From Diadema setosum (Eukaryota; Echinodermata; Echinoidea; Diadematoida; Diadematidae), in contig CM067070.1 of NCBI GenBank assembly GCA_033980235.1, forward strand, positions 2,700,978 to 2,764,977: 64,000 nucleotides of DNA. Direction: 5' to 3'. This document shows positions 14,101 through 23,900 of the stretch, in pieces (the stretch's first letter is position 1; the number at the start of each line of letters is the position of its first letter). Below the pieces are notes generated by a model that did not search any database, was not told the origin of the DNA, and was given only the letters and a program-made list of their open reading frames with translations. Made by a program: the position numbers and the translations under genes.

Positions 14101-14756
14101 TTTGAATCCATTTCTGCATCCACTCTTCTAACCCTTTTGGACTTCGTTATAAGGGGAGTCACCTTTAGCTTCATGGTTTAACATAAACAGGAATATTATC
14201 ACTGCAGCTATAATCAGAAGGTAAGTAATGAAGATCTGCCATATCTTGGGAAGTCTTCCGTCTTATCAAGCTACTAAGTACTATAGTTCTTGTAATAATC
14301 ATGGCAGTGAAGGTTAATTTCTGAGCGACCTTGAGCTGTAACATCAAAAGAAGTATTTCCCAAGATTTTTTTTTTTTTTTTTGAACGTGGCATAATAAAT
14401 GTACGTAATGGAATACCTCCTTAGATAATTGTGATGATCTGAATAACTCTGTTGTGAGGTTTAGGAGGGATTATTCTTTTTGAGAATCAGATTTACACAG
14501 TAAAGGAGTGGTCTGCCAGGGGTACAGCTCTGAGCTCTCCCCTTCCCCCGTTTGCACTACGAAACAGAACATCACCTACCATTCAATGTTATTTCATAGC
14601 CCTGTCACTTTTTACAACAATTTCTTGCAGGTATCCACATTTGACGGCGGGGCACCACCGGACTACAACCGCACAATTACGGGCCGCAAGCGGCCCTGGC
14701 GGCCGGCCGTTCCCGGCGGCATTCTCTGCATACCCGGCTACATGAAGCAGTTTTAG
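942..14756 (+). CDS. Unknown small gene, 3' part (5 exons, spliced)
   Basis: Five short GC-rich exons (942-1110, 1882-1949, 3017-3092, 11370-11488, 14631-14756) have GT-AG borders, and their phases (1, 0, 1, 0) join into one open frame that ends at TAG 14754-14756. This phase agreement over four introns is the main evidence. The product has at least about 185 residues. It starts with a Ser/Pro-rich stretch, then a short acidic helix (KAKEEEERLL), a basic stretch (YVPRKRRITPK), a Pro/Lys/Arg-rich part (GKPRPPRKTSRR) and an ordered-looking C-terminus (ILCIPGYMKQF). I see no signal peptide, membrane segment or known domain. Small basic, proline-rich proteins of cilia look similar, but this is only a hint and I assign no function. 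The true N-terminus may lie upstream of the window or at the ATG codons inside exon 1. Introns 3 and 4 carry antisense LINE copies. Confidence 0.6.
1355..1606 (+). mobile_element. LINE 3'-end fragment, plus strand
   Basis: A 5'-truncated 3' UTR of the same LINE family as the copies at 3189 and 11972, in opposite orientation. It shares TTAGTGGGTCCCTCCATTTT and a GTCGAAAAATGAAATAAAAC stretch that runs into the terminal (ATTGA)n microsatellite at 1582-1606. It lies in intron 1 of the unknown gene. Confidence 0.8.
1690..1846 (+). mobile_element. Second (TTGAA)n-tailed retroelement 3' end
   Basis: A stretch with AGATGAATAAACGAATTGAA that runs into an impure (ATTGA)n tail at about 1800-1846. The tail type is shared with the LINEs here but the preceding sequence differs, so it is probably a related LINE or SINE family. 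Confidence 0.5.
1882..1949 (+). CDS. Unknown gene, exon 2
   Basis: 68 nt after the acceptor AG at 1880-1881, with donor GTAAAA at 1950. With the phase-1 G of exon 1 it encodes 23 residues, VPTPNALDK then KEEEERLLPACAK, and ends in phase 0. Confidence 0.6.
2172..2281. mobile_element. Short MITE with TCACATCAGCCCGA inverted ends
   Basis: About 110 bp bounded by inverted copies of TCACATCAGCCCGAT (2181-2195 and the reverse complement at about 2256-2271), continuing outward as GCGTT. Non-coding, within intron 2 of the unknown gene. Confidence 0.75.
2790..2974. mobile_element. MITE with CAGTCAAACCTGT inverted ends
   Basis: About 185 bp that begins ACAGTCAAACCTGTTTA and ends GACAGGTTTGACTGTA. The ends are inverted repeats of a type widespread in pogo/Tigger-like non-autonomous elements. 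There is no coding capacity. Confidence 0.75.
3017..3092 (+). CDS. Unknown gene, exon 3
   Basis: 76 nt after a pyrimidine-rich acceptor, with donor GTGCGT at 3093. It reads in phase 0 as TTSSPFQYVPRKRRITPK and ends in phase 1. An alternative frame is open through the exon, but it does not fit the phases of the neighbours. Confidence 0.6.
3903..6605 (-). CDS. LINE ORF2, endonuclease remainder plus reverse transcriptase
   Basis: This 900-residue frame has no internal stop. It begins where the upstream frame breaks (MFVNNRPNRSGGGVALY), continues the endonuclease (GILYRPPNSS, LLGDFNIDLL), then a linker, then a non-LTR reverse transcriptase: NNYRPISLLSSLSKVLEK, FGFREKHSTTHALLSF, FLDFSKAFDTINHDIL, GVPQGSLLGPLLF and the catalytic FADDTN. 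The C-terminal part holds the usual KFLGIIVDDKLSW and YPTRRSNEYHLP blocks. The ATG is probably not a real start; it is the first Met after the frameshift. The long intact frame suggests a young insertion. The family (CR1/jockey-like) is judged from these motifs and the microsatellite tail. Confidence 0.9.
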   Translation of the reverse strand: MFVNNRPNRSGGGVALYVSRTFECTILDNISRMDDFVESLFLEMCIPGNRNIVVGILYRPPNSSTNDFFIHLSELAQSPVLRNKDCFLLGDFNIDLLKLDNDNISNEFLQTFLSSSFLPLISKPTRVTDHSASLIDNFFCNVLPLPDSFIILSDMTDHFPIMTYFTLKVSPNTGKSSVFPSFSRRVSNEKLASLDAALDNTDWSRVSDSDDINLSFDNFMEIFNYHLDEIIPKQKNKSDYKKIPRLPWISKSILRSINRKNRLYYKYKMDRNELSKNKYTSYKNTLTMILRFEKKKYYTKLLLRYKFDMKNTWKVLKQAMNVSSKNSDIDSIKMNDEIIHDSVYIANVFNSYFSKIGETYAQNIPVTQQHFTEFLGQYNPNSIFFTPTNRYEIIDMVSSLKNNRSSGYDEIDNVILKSVVSSVADPLAHIFNLSMSHGVFPDKMKLAKVIPIFKKGDKLEINNYRPISLLSSLSKVLEKLIHKRMINFLKQHKIFTNSQFGFREKHSTTHALLSFVEKVAHAIDDHSHFISIFLDFSKAFDTINHDILLYKLSHYGIRGKALEWFKSYLLNRRQFVTIKSDKSLTREVKCGVPQGSLLGPLLFIIYINEFCQVSDTLSFIHFADDTNVFYSHSDIDVLVRKVNSELKKVTNWVRANKLSLNVHKTKYMFFSNTASTLNADIVLDDTHLERVSHFKFLGIIVDDKLSWKLHIDYICNIISRNIGVINRLKLCFPQKSLLMLYSSLILPYLNYGVLVWGNTHQNLLDRVFLLQKKALRIICYSPIRSHTDVLFASNKLLKIRDLFLFNLGQFMYMYNDNSLPDIFHSMFLKNQSFHEYPTRRSNEYHLPLLRTILAKNTFVYTGPSYWNSLHSDIRNAPSIYSFKRKLKFVLLQSYNSTDLN
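6443..7039 (-). CDS. LINE ORF2, N-terminal part (endonuclease start), ends at frameshift
   Basis: Reads from ATG at 7039 (MADYSKAPFHSVSNDDL) into an exonuclease-endonuclease-phosphatase fold: LLHLNIRSINKHFDEF, then VIGLSETWL, then a DGYN motif. About 145 residues are in the LINE frame. Homology stops near 6605, where the frame changes; the rest down to 6443 is out of frame. The endonuclease would nick target DNA to prime reverse transcription. A single one-base indel separates this frame from the downstream one. Confidence 0.8.
   Translation of the reverse strand: MADYSKAPFHSVSNDDLFELFRHTMSESDSFSGADSTRITPYDNLVADNLNSSVNELPHDFSSDLTQNVLCNYITVNQCKDMYNNFSEDTFSLLHLNIRSINKHFDEFKFLLESDINQPFSVIGLSETWLTSNSGNSFAIDGYNGCLSIIDQIGVVEGSRCMYHVLLNVLFLIIFLEWMILSNHFFSKCVFQEIEILW
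7040..8250. other. No gene recognised; possible LINE 5' region
   Basis: AT-rich sequence upstream of the LINE ORF2. The minus-strand open stretch at 7032-7388 has no recognisable motif. From 7980 to 8250 there are loose repeats around ACATTGATATGCAT and CATGCACAT. It may be the 5' UTR of the LINE or flanking intron. Confidence 0.4.
8255..9065. repeat. Diverged tandem duplication, two units of about 350-400 bp
   Basis: Unit 1 (about 8255-8597) and unit 2 (about 8660-9063) align in the same order. Shared blocks include TTCATACCATCTTTCATTGA, CTTCTTTGGTT, AGTGCCAAGGT, ATATCGATTGATGA and AGCATGAAGAGCGACTACA, with each unit ending in an A-run. The units lie between LINE ORF1 and ORF2. Confidence 0.75.
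9603..10589 (-). CDS. LINE ORF1 protein (coiled coil + RRM-like + C-terminal domain)
   Basis: An intact frame of 328 residues starting at ATG 10589 (MSQYHLRTRKGGK). After a low-complexity N-terminus comes a coiled coil (LDYVIAELAAFKQELSL to about KVDGYKEELENKLLLFE). Next is an RRM-like core (ERKLNLLIYGAHQ, VNAHRLP, PDPIIVRFAYMIDRDRVLRA). The end is a basic C-terminal domain (IRTDLPACMKRERGRLSS, then IKIIGTKIILQTR). This order matches LINE ORF1 proteins, which trimerise and coat the element RNA. It is on the same strand as ORF2 but 2.56 kb upstream of it, so it may belong to the same element with an unusual spacer or to a second element. Confidence 0.75.
   Translation of the reverse strand: MSQYHLRTRKGGKTAANSPNFHGQTMDAVGSTPPVPVGAAHVASGSDHAPTIPTTPDIASGPTRETWESFVTLSRQMNGKLDYVIAELAAFKQELSLTKQTVAELEKSMGDASGRIDDIQRKDIPEISKKVDGYKEELENKLLLFEVHERKLNLLIYGAHQKPNENPYTAAAEVFAKLLAIPVETAARIPLVNAHRLPTRSGAAALGTNDRAGAGKRPDPIIVRFAYMIDRDRVLRAYEHPTQSTRDSDGPPGVQEPDPGKRISIRTDLPACMKRERGRLSSIAYDLRKKQHLSTRIKIIGTKIILQTRPRSTGNTPSSWSNWSDSHA
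11100..11180. repeat. (CAT)n microsatellite
   Basis: TCATCA repeats, nearly pure at about 11138-11176. Confidence 0.9.
11370..11488 (+). CDS. Unknown gene, exon 4
   Basis: 119 nt between a CCTTCCAG acceptor and donor GTCCGT at 11489. It completes the phase-1 codon and gives exactly 40 codons, including DESIGILKHPLPDK and GKPRPPRKTSRRL. The intron before it is 8.3 kb and holds the LINE. Confidence 0.65.
11972..13893 (-). mobile_element. 5'-truncated LINE, same family as 3189 copy
   Basis: It starts with a (TTGAA)n tail at 11972-11995, followed by a 3' UTR with the same GAAAAATGGAGGGACCCACT block as the first copy. Homology ends abruptly near 13893, inside the reverse transcriptase, typical of truncated target-primed insertion. 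It lies antisense in intron 4 of the unknown gene. Confidence 0.85.
12710..13893 (-). pseudogene. LINE reverse transcriptase, C-terminal two-thirds
   Basis: The open frame keeps FLDFSKAFDTVDHDIL, GVPQGSLLGPLLFIAYIND, FADDTNVF, KFLGIIVDDKLSW and the YPTRRSNEFHLP block, ending at TAA near 12710. It lacks the endonuclease and the first reverse transcriptase blocks. Most residues match the copy at 3903-6605, so both are of one family. The few residues upstream of 13893 come from flanking DNA. Confidence 0.85.
13910..14172. mobile_element. Possible degenerate pogo-like MITE
   Basis: The right end contains GACTTCGTTATAAGGGGAGT, close to the end of the clearer MITE at 15569-15766. A left-end match is weak. 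Confidence 0.3.
14631..14756 (+). CDS. Unknown gene, terminal exon
   Basis: Begins after the acceptor TTCTTGCAG in phase 0 and ends at TAG 14754-14756. It encodes 41 residues, including GGAPPDYNRTITGRKRPW and PGGILCIPGYMKQF. The very high GC compared with its surroundings supports a coding exon. Confidence 0.65.
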   Translation, partial: VSTFDGGAPPDYNRTITGRKRPWRPAVPGGILCIPGYMKQF

Positions 14757-15568
14757 ACTTTTGGCTGACAAAGTTACATTACCATGGCAACTCAACTTTT
14801 ACACCCATCCTCCATAAACTGGAACACGCGATGATAGTATCTTCGAATCACTTAACAGCCAGTTGCTTCAATAATCATTCCAATGTGCAATGTGTGACCA
14901 GTCAATCATGAACAGTTTTGAGACTGATACAGAGCGCTGTAGTTCTTATTTCAAAGGACGGGAACAGTGCGTCATTTTTTGATTTGCTTCCGATTGATTC
15001 AGATGAATATGGCACCGGGTGTGTATTCAAGCTCCCGAACCGACGTGTCTTTCAAGTCATGGAACTTCTGTAAAAACAAAAAAAAAAAAAAAAACAAAAC
15101 AACAACAACAACAACAATAACATGACATCAATGAACAAAAAAACAAGTTAAATCACAAAACTCGTCGGACGAACACTGTAAATACTACGTGAGCTAGGTG
15201 CAAGTGTGAATTCAAGAGAGGAATAACTCACTGTGGGCTAGTACCTTGAAATATGTCCAGTAGTTACATCTCAGGTTGTCTGGCTACCATTGAGCAATTA
15301 ATATCAGGTTCAATTTTAGTAAAACATAGGAAGATCCTTGACGTGGAAGTCATTCAAGATGGGGTGTCTATAAACAAGCCACGGAAATTGCAGACGCAGT
15401 AAGAAAGTGGGTTACAGGGATTCAGATGCGTAGATGTTTTCAATAAATAATATTTCAATAAATGATATTGCAATTAATCTCACAGCAATGGACGCAGTCT
15501 TTTTTGATCTTCTAAGATATACTTGTTATGTAAATATTTGTGGACATTTTAAGTATTATTTGAAGTAC
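14757..15568. other. Intergenic, no gene seen
   Basis: The 3' flank of the unknown gene. It holds an A-rich tract at about 15078-15120 and nothing else I can support. Confidence 0.6.
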
Positions 15569-15766
15569 AGTGCACTTCCGTCATAACGAACACGGTTACA
15601 ATGAAATTTCGGTTACAACGAAGTAAAAATACAGACCGCCACATTATTCGCTCTATGTTTTCTTTAATTGTTTATTTGTTTGGTTGTAACGAAATTTCGA
15701 TGTAACGAAAGAAAATTGCCGTCCCAATTGCCGAGGACTTTGTTATAACGGGAGTCCACTGTAACT
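15569..15766. mobile_element. Pogo-like MITE
   Basis: About 198 bp with inverted ends: left TACAGTGCACTTCCGTCATA, right TATAACGGGAGTCCACTGTA. Internal sub-repeats of the type GTAACGAAATTTCG are seen. These ends match the CAGTGGACTCCCGTTATAAC type of pogo/Tigger-like elements. Confidence 0.8.
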
Positions 15767-15780
15767 GTAATTGTGTCCTG

Positions 15781-15784
<4 letters not shown>

Positions 15785-15818
<34 letters not shown>

Positions 15819-15830
15819 TGTGTGTGTTGT
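15785..15830. repeat. (GT)n microsatellite
   Basis: A nearly pure GT run. Confidence 0.95.
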
Positions 15831-16429
15831 TCATTTAAGAAGAACTAAAAGCATATATACAAGATTTGAAAAAAAAATTGAAGAAAATGAATAATTTTGC
15901 AGTTTTGACAAGAATAAGTGCCAAGAGGCAAAATGAATTCAACCGACTGAACAAATCAAACCTATTTTAGATGTCTCACAACAACAACAACAACAAAAAT
16001 GCACGAGCTGGGCAAAGGTGTATTGAAATCATCGTGATGCAATTATTCAAATCGTAAACCTTAATTCTAAAAGTACATGCAAAAATGCATTATTAAGTTT
16101 TAGAAAGCAAAAAGCTTATATCTCTATGAATGATGGACGCAAATACGTCCATGTTCAAAAGACCGAAAAAGACCAGAAGAAGACCAAAATTTCAAAATAC
16201 AAAATGCCAAGCTCTCATAAATGAGAATATTGGATGTTAACTACTGTCAGCATACCATGTAGACCTATACTGGGTGCTCATGATTATATCTTATATCCTG
16301 TTATCAGTGGTTATACATTTACATCTATACCCATTCATATATATATAATAATCACTAATCCAGTTTTATTTACAAGCATACTACATAATGAAATTTGATA
16401 AATGAAAACGACTTTAATGTGCAGCACCT

Positions 16430-16553
16430 GGGCCCTGTTTTATGAAGACTTAAAATTGATTATATAGTTGATTTCAACTGTAAGTCTATGGCAGCCTGTG
16501 TAGTAAGGAAATTTAAAATCGATTTTATCTTTTGATAAAACGGGGCCCAGATC
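16430..16553. mobile_element. Short MITE with GGGCCC inverted ends
   Basis: About 123 bp from CTGGGCCCTGTTTTAT to ATAAAACGGGGCCCAG, with an inner AAAATTGATT/AATCGATTTT pair. Non-coding. Confidence 0.75.
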
Positions 16554-16850
16554 ACATAATACCAGATAGTTATAAGGAGAATGATGGTTTTCGCTAGAGT
16601 TCCTACGCTGTAAAAGGCAATTCGATAAACAGCAAGATTTCAAGAGAGAGACGGCGAGAGAGAGAGGGAGAAAGGGAGAGATAGAGATGGATTGCTCCTT
16701 TTAATACAACCGATTAATACAACCGAATCCAAAAGAAAATTTGGGGGAAAAAATACCTTTTCTCGACTGTCGAGACCGGGAAATTGACAAACACGGACGT
16801 GTTCACGCTACCGAAGTGGTTGGATTTTATTTATTTTTTCTAAAAATCAC

Positions 16851-17130
16851 TTCAATTCAATTCAACTCAATTCAATTCAATTCAATTCAATTCAATTCAA
16901 TTCAAGTAAATTCAATTCATTCATTTTCATTCTATTTTCCAACAACAAAAAAAAAAAACAGAATACATCAGGAATCATATTATAAGCATACATTCAACTG
17001 TGCAAAAGATGATAAAGATCTACATGCATACTGGCAAGATACAAAGTTATATGAATTGAGAGGTCAAATAAAAAGCATGCTTACAAAAAAAGTAAGTATA
17101 CTGTGAACCATTCTAACTCTCTCTCTTTTT
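16851..17130 (-). mobile_element. (TTGAA)n-tailed retroelement 3' end
   Basis: A long TTCAA-type microsatellite (16851-16921) followed by sequence unlike the main LINE. It is probably the minus-strand 3' end of a related LINE or SINE, just upstream of receptor gene 1. Confidence 0.5.
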
Positions 17131-17199
17131 ACAATAACATAAGAGGAAACATGATAGCATAAGTATAAAATGTTTTACCTATTTTTTTTTCTTTTTTAA

Positions 17200-17431
17200 T
17201 GCTATCATGCCTTCTACCAAAGAAAGCACTGTATCGCTCGTCATGAGAGGGCGGTGTCGTGACTACTACGTTGGATTTTTTTTCAATAGGTTTGTTAGGT
17301 GTTCATCTCGCTGAGCCTCAGAGCTGCGTGTCTTGTTTCCCCGTTGATTATTTCATTTAACTACATATGAAGAACGCGGGCCGGTCTATCCAGTGGAATA
17401 CTCTCACAACAATTATAATAAGTTATCAAAG
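17200..17431 (+). promoter_or_regulatory. Receptor gene 1: probable non-coding first exon and promoter
   Basis: This stretch is conserved with 45430-45650 upstream of gene 2, including TGTCTTGTTTCC, GAAGAACG and CCGGTCTATCCA, and ends at a strong donor (AAAG then GTAAGT at 17432). It has no conserved reading frame. The start codon lies in the next exon, so this is read as 5' UTR exon plus proximal promoter. The transcription start is not defined. Confidence 0.5.
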
Positions 17432-18060
17432 GTAAGTTATTATCTCTACGTAGGTCCTACTATATTATGTCTGATATCTCTACTCTCAAGTCTGTAGGGC
17501 AATGGTGTTGCGAATTGCACACTGTAACGTTTGGTTCGATGCTTTTTTCCAACCTAGCTGGATTCAAAATCTTTCAGCCCGTAGGACTACACTCACTGTG
17601 ACTCAGTATTGTTGGATCGTACGATGTGGAATACTGTTATGACATGTGTATACAAAATGTACTACACCGTACATGCATTAAAAGCGGTGAAAAACACGGA
17701 GCAACGCAATTGCACGCAAATCTTGCTTTCAGAAACTTCAACGAACTCGATAATCTTTACTGGCATGAGTTCTATCCACACCTTCTTTCCGTTTTTGTTT
17801 TTGTTTTTTGTTTTACAAAAAAAAAAGAGGAAAGGAAGCAGTGTGTCTAAGTCCTATGATCAACCTGGTAGCATGCTATCATAAAACAACGCGAAATAAA
17901 AGTATTAACGTAGATGTTTGCAAGTACTGAAGCAAACAAACAAAAGATTATGTGCATACATTTTTTTTTTTGCCGATTCTACAAGATGTTATAAAGTTTG
18001 TCACTTTCTAATTATCTTGTATTCTGATTCCCATGATTACAAAGTAAGTCAAATGTAGAC

Positions 18061-18097
<37 letters not shown>

Positions 18098-18264
18098 AGA
18101 CACAATGCATTTTGTACCTCCTCCGCCGTAAAGGAACATGATAACACAATATATATGCAACTGCAGTGATAATGCAAAAGTTATGACTTCAAAACGTTTA
18201 AACGCACGCCCGTGTTTTTTTTTTTTTCTATTTCCCATTTTTTTTTCTCTTGAAACAGAATACA

Positions 18265-18315
18265 ATGATGGCACATCACCTCTATGTTTCTGTTGCAGCG
18301 ATGATTATGCATAGC
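18265..18315 (+). CDS. Gene 1 exon: start and signal peptide
   Basis: MMAHHLYVSVAAMIMHS, 17 codons, after the acceptor AAACAG at about 18254-18259, with donor GTAAGT at 18316, phase 0. The same arrangement occurs at 46521 in gene 2, which supports this ATG. Confidence 0.75.
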
Positions 18316-20871
18316 GTAAGTATCATGATGTAATTTAGAAATTCACAAGTATAGTACCTGCTGCCTATCGCAATGTTTAGCGTGTATACTATCACCAGCA
18401 TAAGCATTTACACTTCATCACCGACATTAGTGACATTCTCTCTCCCTCTCGCTCACACTATACCCCCCCCCCCCTCTCACTCTGCTTGTATAGTATATGA
18501 TGGTAGCACACGGTCAGACGCTGAATGGTCCATCATCACTAACAGTGGAACGTGGAAATGATATAGAGCTGAGATGTACAGTGACTGGAGGGACATCTTC
18601 AATTTTCACATGGATTGATGTCTCAGTGAACCCTTCTGTCGTCGTGTTCAGTGGAGGGACCAAAATAACTTCTTTGCCAAAATATGCTGACTTCAGTGTA
18701 TCAGAGGATGCCACCTCATCTACACTGACAATCACTGATACACAGATTACAGAGGAAGGGAGCTATGTTTGCCAAGCTTCAGGGGTGCCGAATCGTGCTC
18801 CAGGAGCACAAGTTACTGTTGAGGGTGAGTTGCTACCACTAATATAGCATTTTGATTACAAAAAGGTGACTGATCTATTGTTGCCCTTGATAGAACCCTA
18901 TCATGTTCCAATTTCCATACTTAGTTATTTTATGTATTGATGTTACTATTGAATTTGAAATGAGTGAATAACGAGTACGAAATAATGAATAACGGATCGG
19001 AATAATAAAAAAAACAAACAAACAACACTTGGATGCAAACACATCACACATTACTCGTTTTCCTACAGGTGCAGTGAAGATTCCTATAGTAATTATAGGC
19101 CTATGCCTACAACTGTACAAGTAGGCCTAGAGGAAGAAAAAAAAAAGGCAAAACAAATATCAACCAACTGGAAAAGGGAGCAGTATAACATGATTAAAGA
19201 GAGGTACTCTCTACCGATCAAGGGAGCCATCAGTGAAAAATACTGGAATTTATCGCGCGTATTTCTGAACCTTTGTGTGGTCTTTAGTAGCTTTCCTTTA
19301 TTAGTATTGCATTTATAGCATGCGCAGTCAACAGTAATATCGTCTACAATGGTCATCCATTTCCCAGGAATACTCCCATAACATGATACAGATTTCTATT
19401 ATTATTGCATAAAACTCGTACTGTATGGCCAGCAAGTGAAGCAAGTTGTTCCCATGAAATTTCCCAACAGTTTCTATAGGCGTTGGACGAGCTGAACAGA
19501 ATATTCACAGATCGATTGCTTATAATCAGTAACATACAGACAAAGAGCATTAAACTTAATCAGCTTTTCTTCCAAGACATATTCATCATATTTGCCTCTT
19601 CCTTACGTCCATAATGATAAAAGATGTAATATACTTTAGTTATGTTTTCAGGGTAAATGTACGATACATATCATTTCAGTGTTTTCCTAGCCCAAATATT
19701 TTTATAAATCGGTCACGATGTGACGCCGTAGGCATTATGTTTTCGGGTTGTCCATCCGTGCGTCCGTGCGTCCGTGCGTCCTTCCGTCCGTCACCAATTT
19801 TGTGGACAGCGTATATCTAAAAAACCGTTAGAGGTATCGTAATGAAACTTGGCTTGTATATGTATGAGTGGGCGAAGTTGTGCCTATCAACTTTTGGGCG
19901 CACAAGCTCAATGTCAAAGGTTAAAAACTCAAGATCAAATGCTCAAAATTTCACTATTTCCCCTATATCTATGCAATGCCTAGAGATAAAAAATTTCTTG
20001 AAACTTGGTGTATACATGAACTACCAAATTAACATACCCCAGAGAGAGTTTTTGGTCATGACATCAAAGGTCAAGGGCCAAAGGTCAAATGAAAATGTTA
20101 AAATTTCACTTTTTTCTCTATATCTCAGAAATAGTTCAAGGCATCTTCATGGAACTTAGTATATATGCATTTACTGACTGGCAGTGATCATGTAGGGAAT
20201 TTAGGGATCATGAGTCAAGGTCAACTCATCAAAATGTCAACTCATCAAAATGTTATTATTTCCCTCTTATCTTTGCAGTGTCCTCAAATCTCCAAATACC
20301 TGCACTCAATAGACAGTATAGCCATATTCATCCAATTAAACCTAGTTCAAGTAAAGCGAACCTTCAATGCATTTGTGACAAACCTGTCATGTTAATATTT
20401 TGCCACTTATGTAAAACTGTCATCACACTTTGTCAAGACATTGTGCTATAGACCTATTCGGAGAACCATGCATTATTACGGAGGCATACCAGTCGCCATA
20501 GCGACATTTCTAGTTTTTTTTTTCTTTCACTGCACCGAAAGCAAGTGGAGCAGAATTTGAACTGATACCATAAAACTGGTTCATATCGAAATATGAGGAA
20601 CATGTACTCTTATAAATTTGCAGTTATCTTGAAAATATTTCATTGTAGTTTCTTTGACAACAAATTTTCCGTTATTCTCATATGGTCTTTTGAAACAATC
20701 GCATTATACAAGCGATGTCACTTTGAAGTGTGTTTTACGAGGCAAAGAGAGCCAAAAGGTACCGCTGAGCATAGACACTTTAATGACAAGGCAGACACTT
20801 TTCTTTTCTGGTTATTAGTTATTGGGCTTTATGTGAGTTTGTGTGTGTGCGTGTGTGTGTGTGTGTGTGCT

Positions 20872-20905
<34 letters not shown>

Positions 20906-23900
20906 GGTGTGTTTATGTGTGTGCGTGCACGTGTGTGTGTGTGTGTGTGTGTGCGCGTCTCCTTGTGATTGCTTCTGAAATAACATTTGTGTGTGTTTGT
21001 CTCTCAATTCTGTAACAGTGGGAACAAATTTAACACTAACGCTGAATTCCACTTTGTTGATCGCTGGAGAAACATACGAAGCAGTGTGCATAGCTGTGGG
21101 AAGCCGGCCAGTAGTAGACATCAACTGGTATCTTGGTAACGTACCACAGACTGGTGGGATAGTAACAACAAATGTCACAAATGCTGGCAACCCAGATTTG
21201 ACCGATATAACAAGTACGTTTACCTTCGTGGCAAAAAAGAAACATTTCAGGCATTCTCTACGATGTGAGACCACCGGACATCTATTAGCCAACCTCAACC
21301 AGCAACAGAGTATACCTTCTCTCAATGTTCATTGTAAGTTACAAAACAAAATGTTTCATCAGCGCTGTTACCATCACTTTTTCGTTATGTTCCTTGCTTT
21401 ATCTTTCTTCCATTTTTCACTTTAGGTAAAATCTGTGTTTGATTGCAGTCGTTGTGATATTTCGGAATCCCCATGCTTTCGCCTTTGCAGTCATAAATAC
21501 TAACAGCATGAACACATTAAAACAGAGGACAAACAATTAAAAAAAGATTCCATGTCATATTTCAATGTCCTGCTTCTAAAGTCTTTGGTCTTATTAACGC
21601 ATATTTTAATGGAATATGAATTACCGTCTTTTGTTTTACTATCATGAATAGTGATGTGAAACAACAAATATTCATTTTTCTCAAATAAAAGACAAGCGAC
21701 GAAAAAAAAATCAACAGGTTATTTTCAAACGGGTAAATGAATTAACTATGCTAAATTGGTCAAAATAATTCGCAAAGATAACACTATTTTGCCTTTCAGT
21801 CCCACCTTGTCCTAGTATCATCACAGTTGACTTCATTGAGGACAAAGCTACCACGATGCTCACCGTGACCTGTACCATCCGGTCATATTACCAGCCAAAC
21901 CCACTTGTCACTACGTACTACATTTATGAACATGTCACTGGCAGCTGTTCTCTGGAGCCAGTCTCATCAGCTTCGAACTTCACCAGGAGAACACCCTATT
22001 CTGACACAGGGTATCTATGTGTCGGTGGAAACTATCTTGGAAACACCACAGCTACAAGAACATTTGTTCCAGGTCGTAAGTATGTGGAATCAATCATTCG
22101 AAATGAGACAAGAGAGAGAAAGAAGAAAATCAAGAACTCCCACAGTCAAAATCACATTATTCAAGAAAAAAAAAAGAGCATAATATACAGTTGCCATATG
22201 CGGCCACGAGCAGCGAATGAAAATAGAAGCAGTAACACAAACTTTTAGGGGTGATGCAGGTAAACTGTTAACTTTGTGATCGTCAGCAATCTTCAACTAT
22301 TCATATATCAACTATATATGTCTTTACTTGCTTTTGGTAGATCGTGTTACATTGAAATTTCACAGATACACATCATGTCTCTCCTCTGAAGAAATTTGAC
22401 AGGAATAAAAGAAACTTATAGGAAAAATGAGGAAAATTGTTTGATTTCCAGGTGTAAGTTAACGTTTGGCCCCAACTGTGCATTAGGTCGTGCAGTTTCT
22501 TGTTTTAGCTGAATGTAACAACACGAAATTCCAAAGTATGAGTAATAATATGCACATCCATGTTGATATATTTTACTTTTAAGTGTTTGTTTTTACCTCA
22601 ACTTTCCACAAAATATCATTTCCCCTTCTGAATAGCTTGCATAGTGCGTACATTTACATCTTCCCCCACGTTGTATTTGCTAAGCATGAAGAGATTATAG
22701 CTAAATACCCGTTGGATATTCAACACAAGGAATTTCCGTTTGCTCTTGCCGTGCATTATATAATGTCAAGGTTTGTTTTGTTTGATAGATACTTTATTTT
22801 CTGCAAATCAATATACATAAGTTACATAATCATGAACATGTGGGAAATATACAAAGTAAATCTAGTCGTTTGACTTGCATAAACAACGATATAAAGGGAA
22901 ATTAATGAAACAGTACGCATGTCTATACAGCAGGGATTACAATAACAATTGTAGTAAAGAAGCGATTATGCAGAGGGCCGCCATTATAAGCATTGCTTGA
23001 AAAGATGGCCGGCCCGAGGAAAAGGTAGGGACGTACTAGATTCGTAACAATACAAATTCTGCTGCGAAAATAGCAGGTGAAAATAAACTCTGATGTGTGA
23101 TGGTGGGGAATGTGCATGCAGGTGCTTGAAAGTGCACAAGGGCAGATAGGCTGGAATTTAGAATGATGAAAGGTTTGCTAGGAGGGAACGATATGCGATG
23201 TTGCTTTCGGGAGACCAACATTAGTCATATAAAATCATTTGTTTTTAGTTCGTATTTGAAGTGTACTGTAATAAAATGTGCTTCATTAAGTTTGCTTTGA
23301 ACGGAAACAAGGAGGCACGCTGTTTTAACTCCTCAGGACGAGTGTTCCATGTATTCGGACCGTGATGTCTGATAGACTTTGGAGCGAGTAAAAGCTTTGG
23401 ATTACTTAAATGAAAATCATGGGAACGACGGGTAGGGTATGAGTGAATATGGTCATCGGTTACTAGGGCATTATGACACAATAGTAATAAATTTCGAGTG
23501 TGTTTATACATAAATATGGCAGTTATAGGTATAAATATATATCATGGGCCTTTAGAGTTTTCTAGACGATAGAATATGGGATCAGTGTGAGCCAAGAAAT
23601 TTGAATGTGTGCATATACGAAGAGCCTTTTTCTGGAGAAGAAACGGGTTCAATTTAGTTTTGCTACAGTTACCCCATACGATATTCCAGTATACGTTACA
23701 TATGGAAGAAATAAGGTGTTATTTAACATTATTAAGGTTTGATCGTTAATTAAGTATTTTTATTCTCCTTAAAACACCGGTTGTTTTAGATATTGCTGAT
23801 GTAATATTCTGGACATGAGTATTCCAAGTTAGATTGCTATCTAGGGTCACTCCTAGGAACTTGGTTGAATGTTTCTCAGCAATGTTTGTATCATCAATAG

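Noticed and set aside
20593..21325. Open frames over the GT/AC microsatellite at 20838-20955
   Set aside because: They are dinucleotide-repeat translations; the true exon starts at 21019 in another context.
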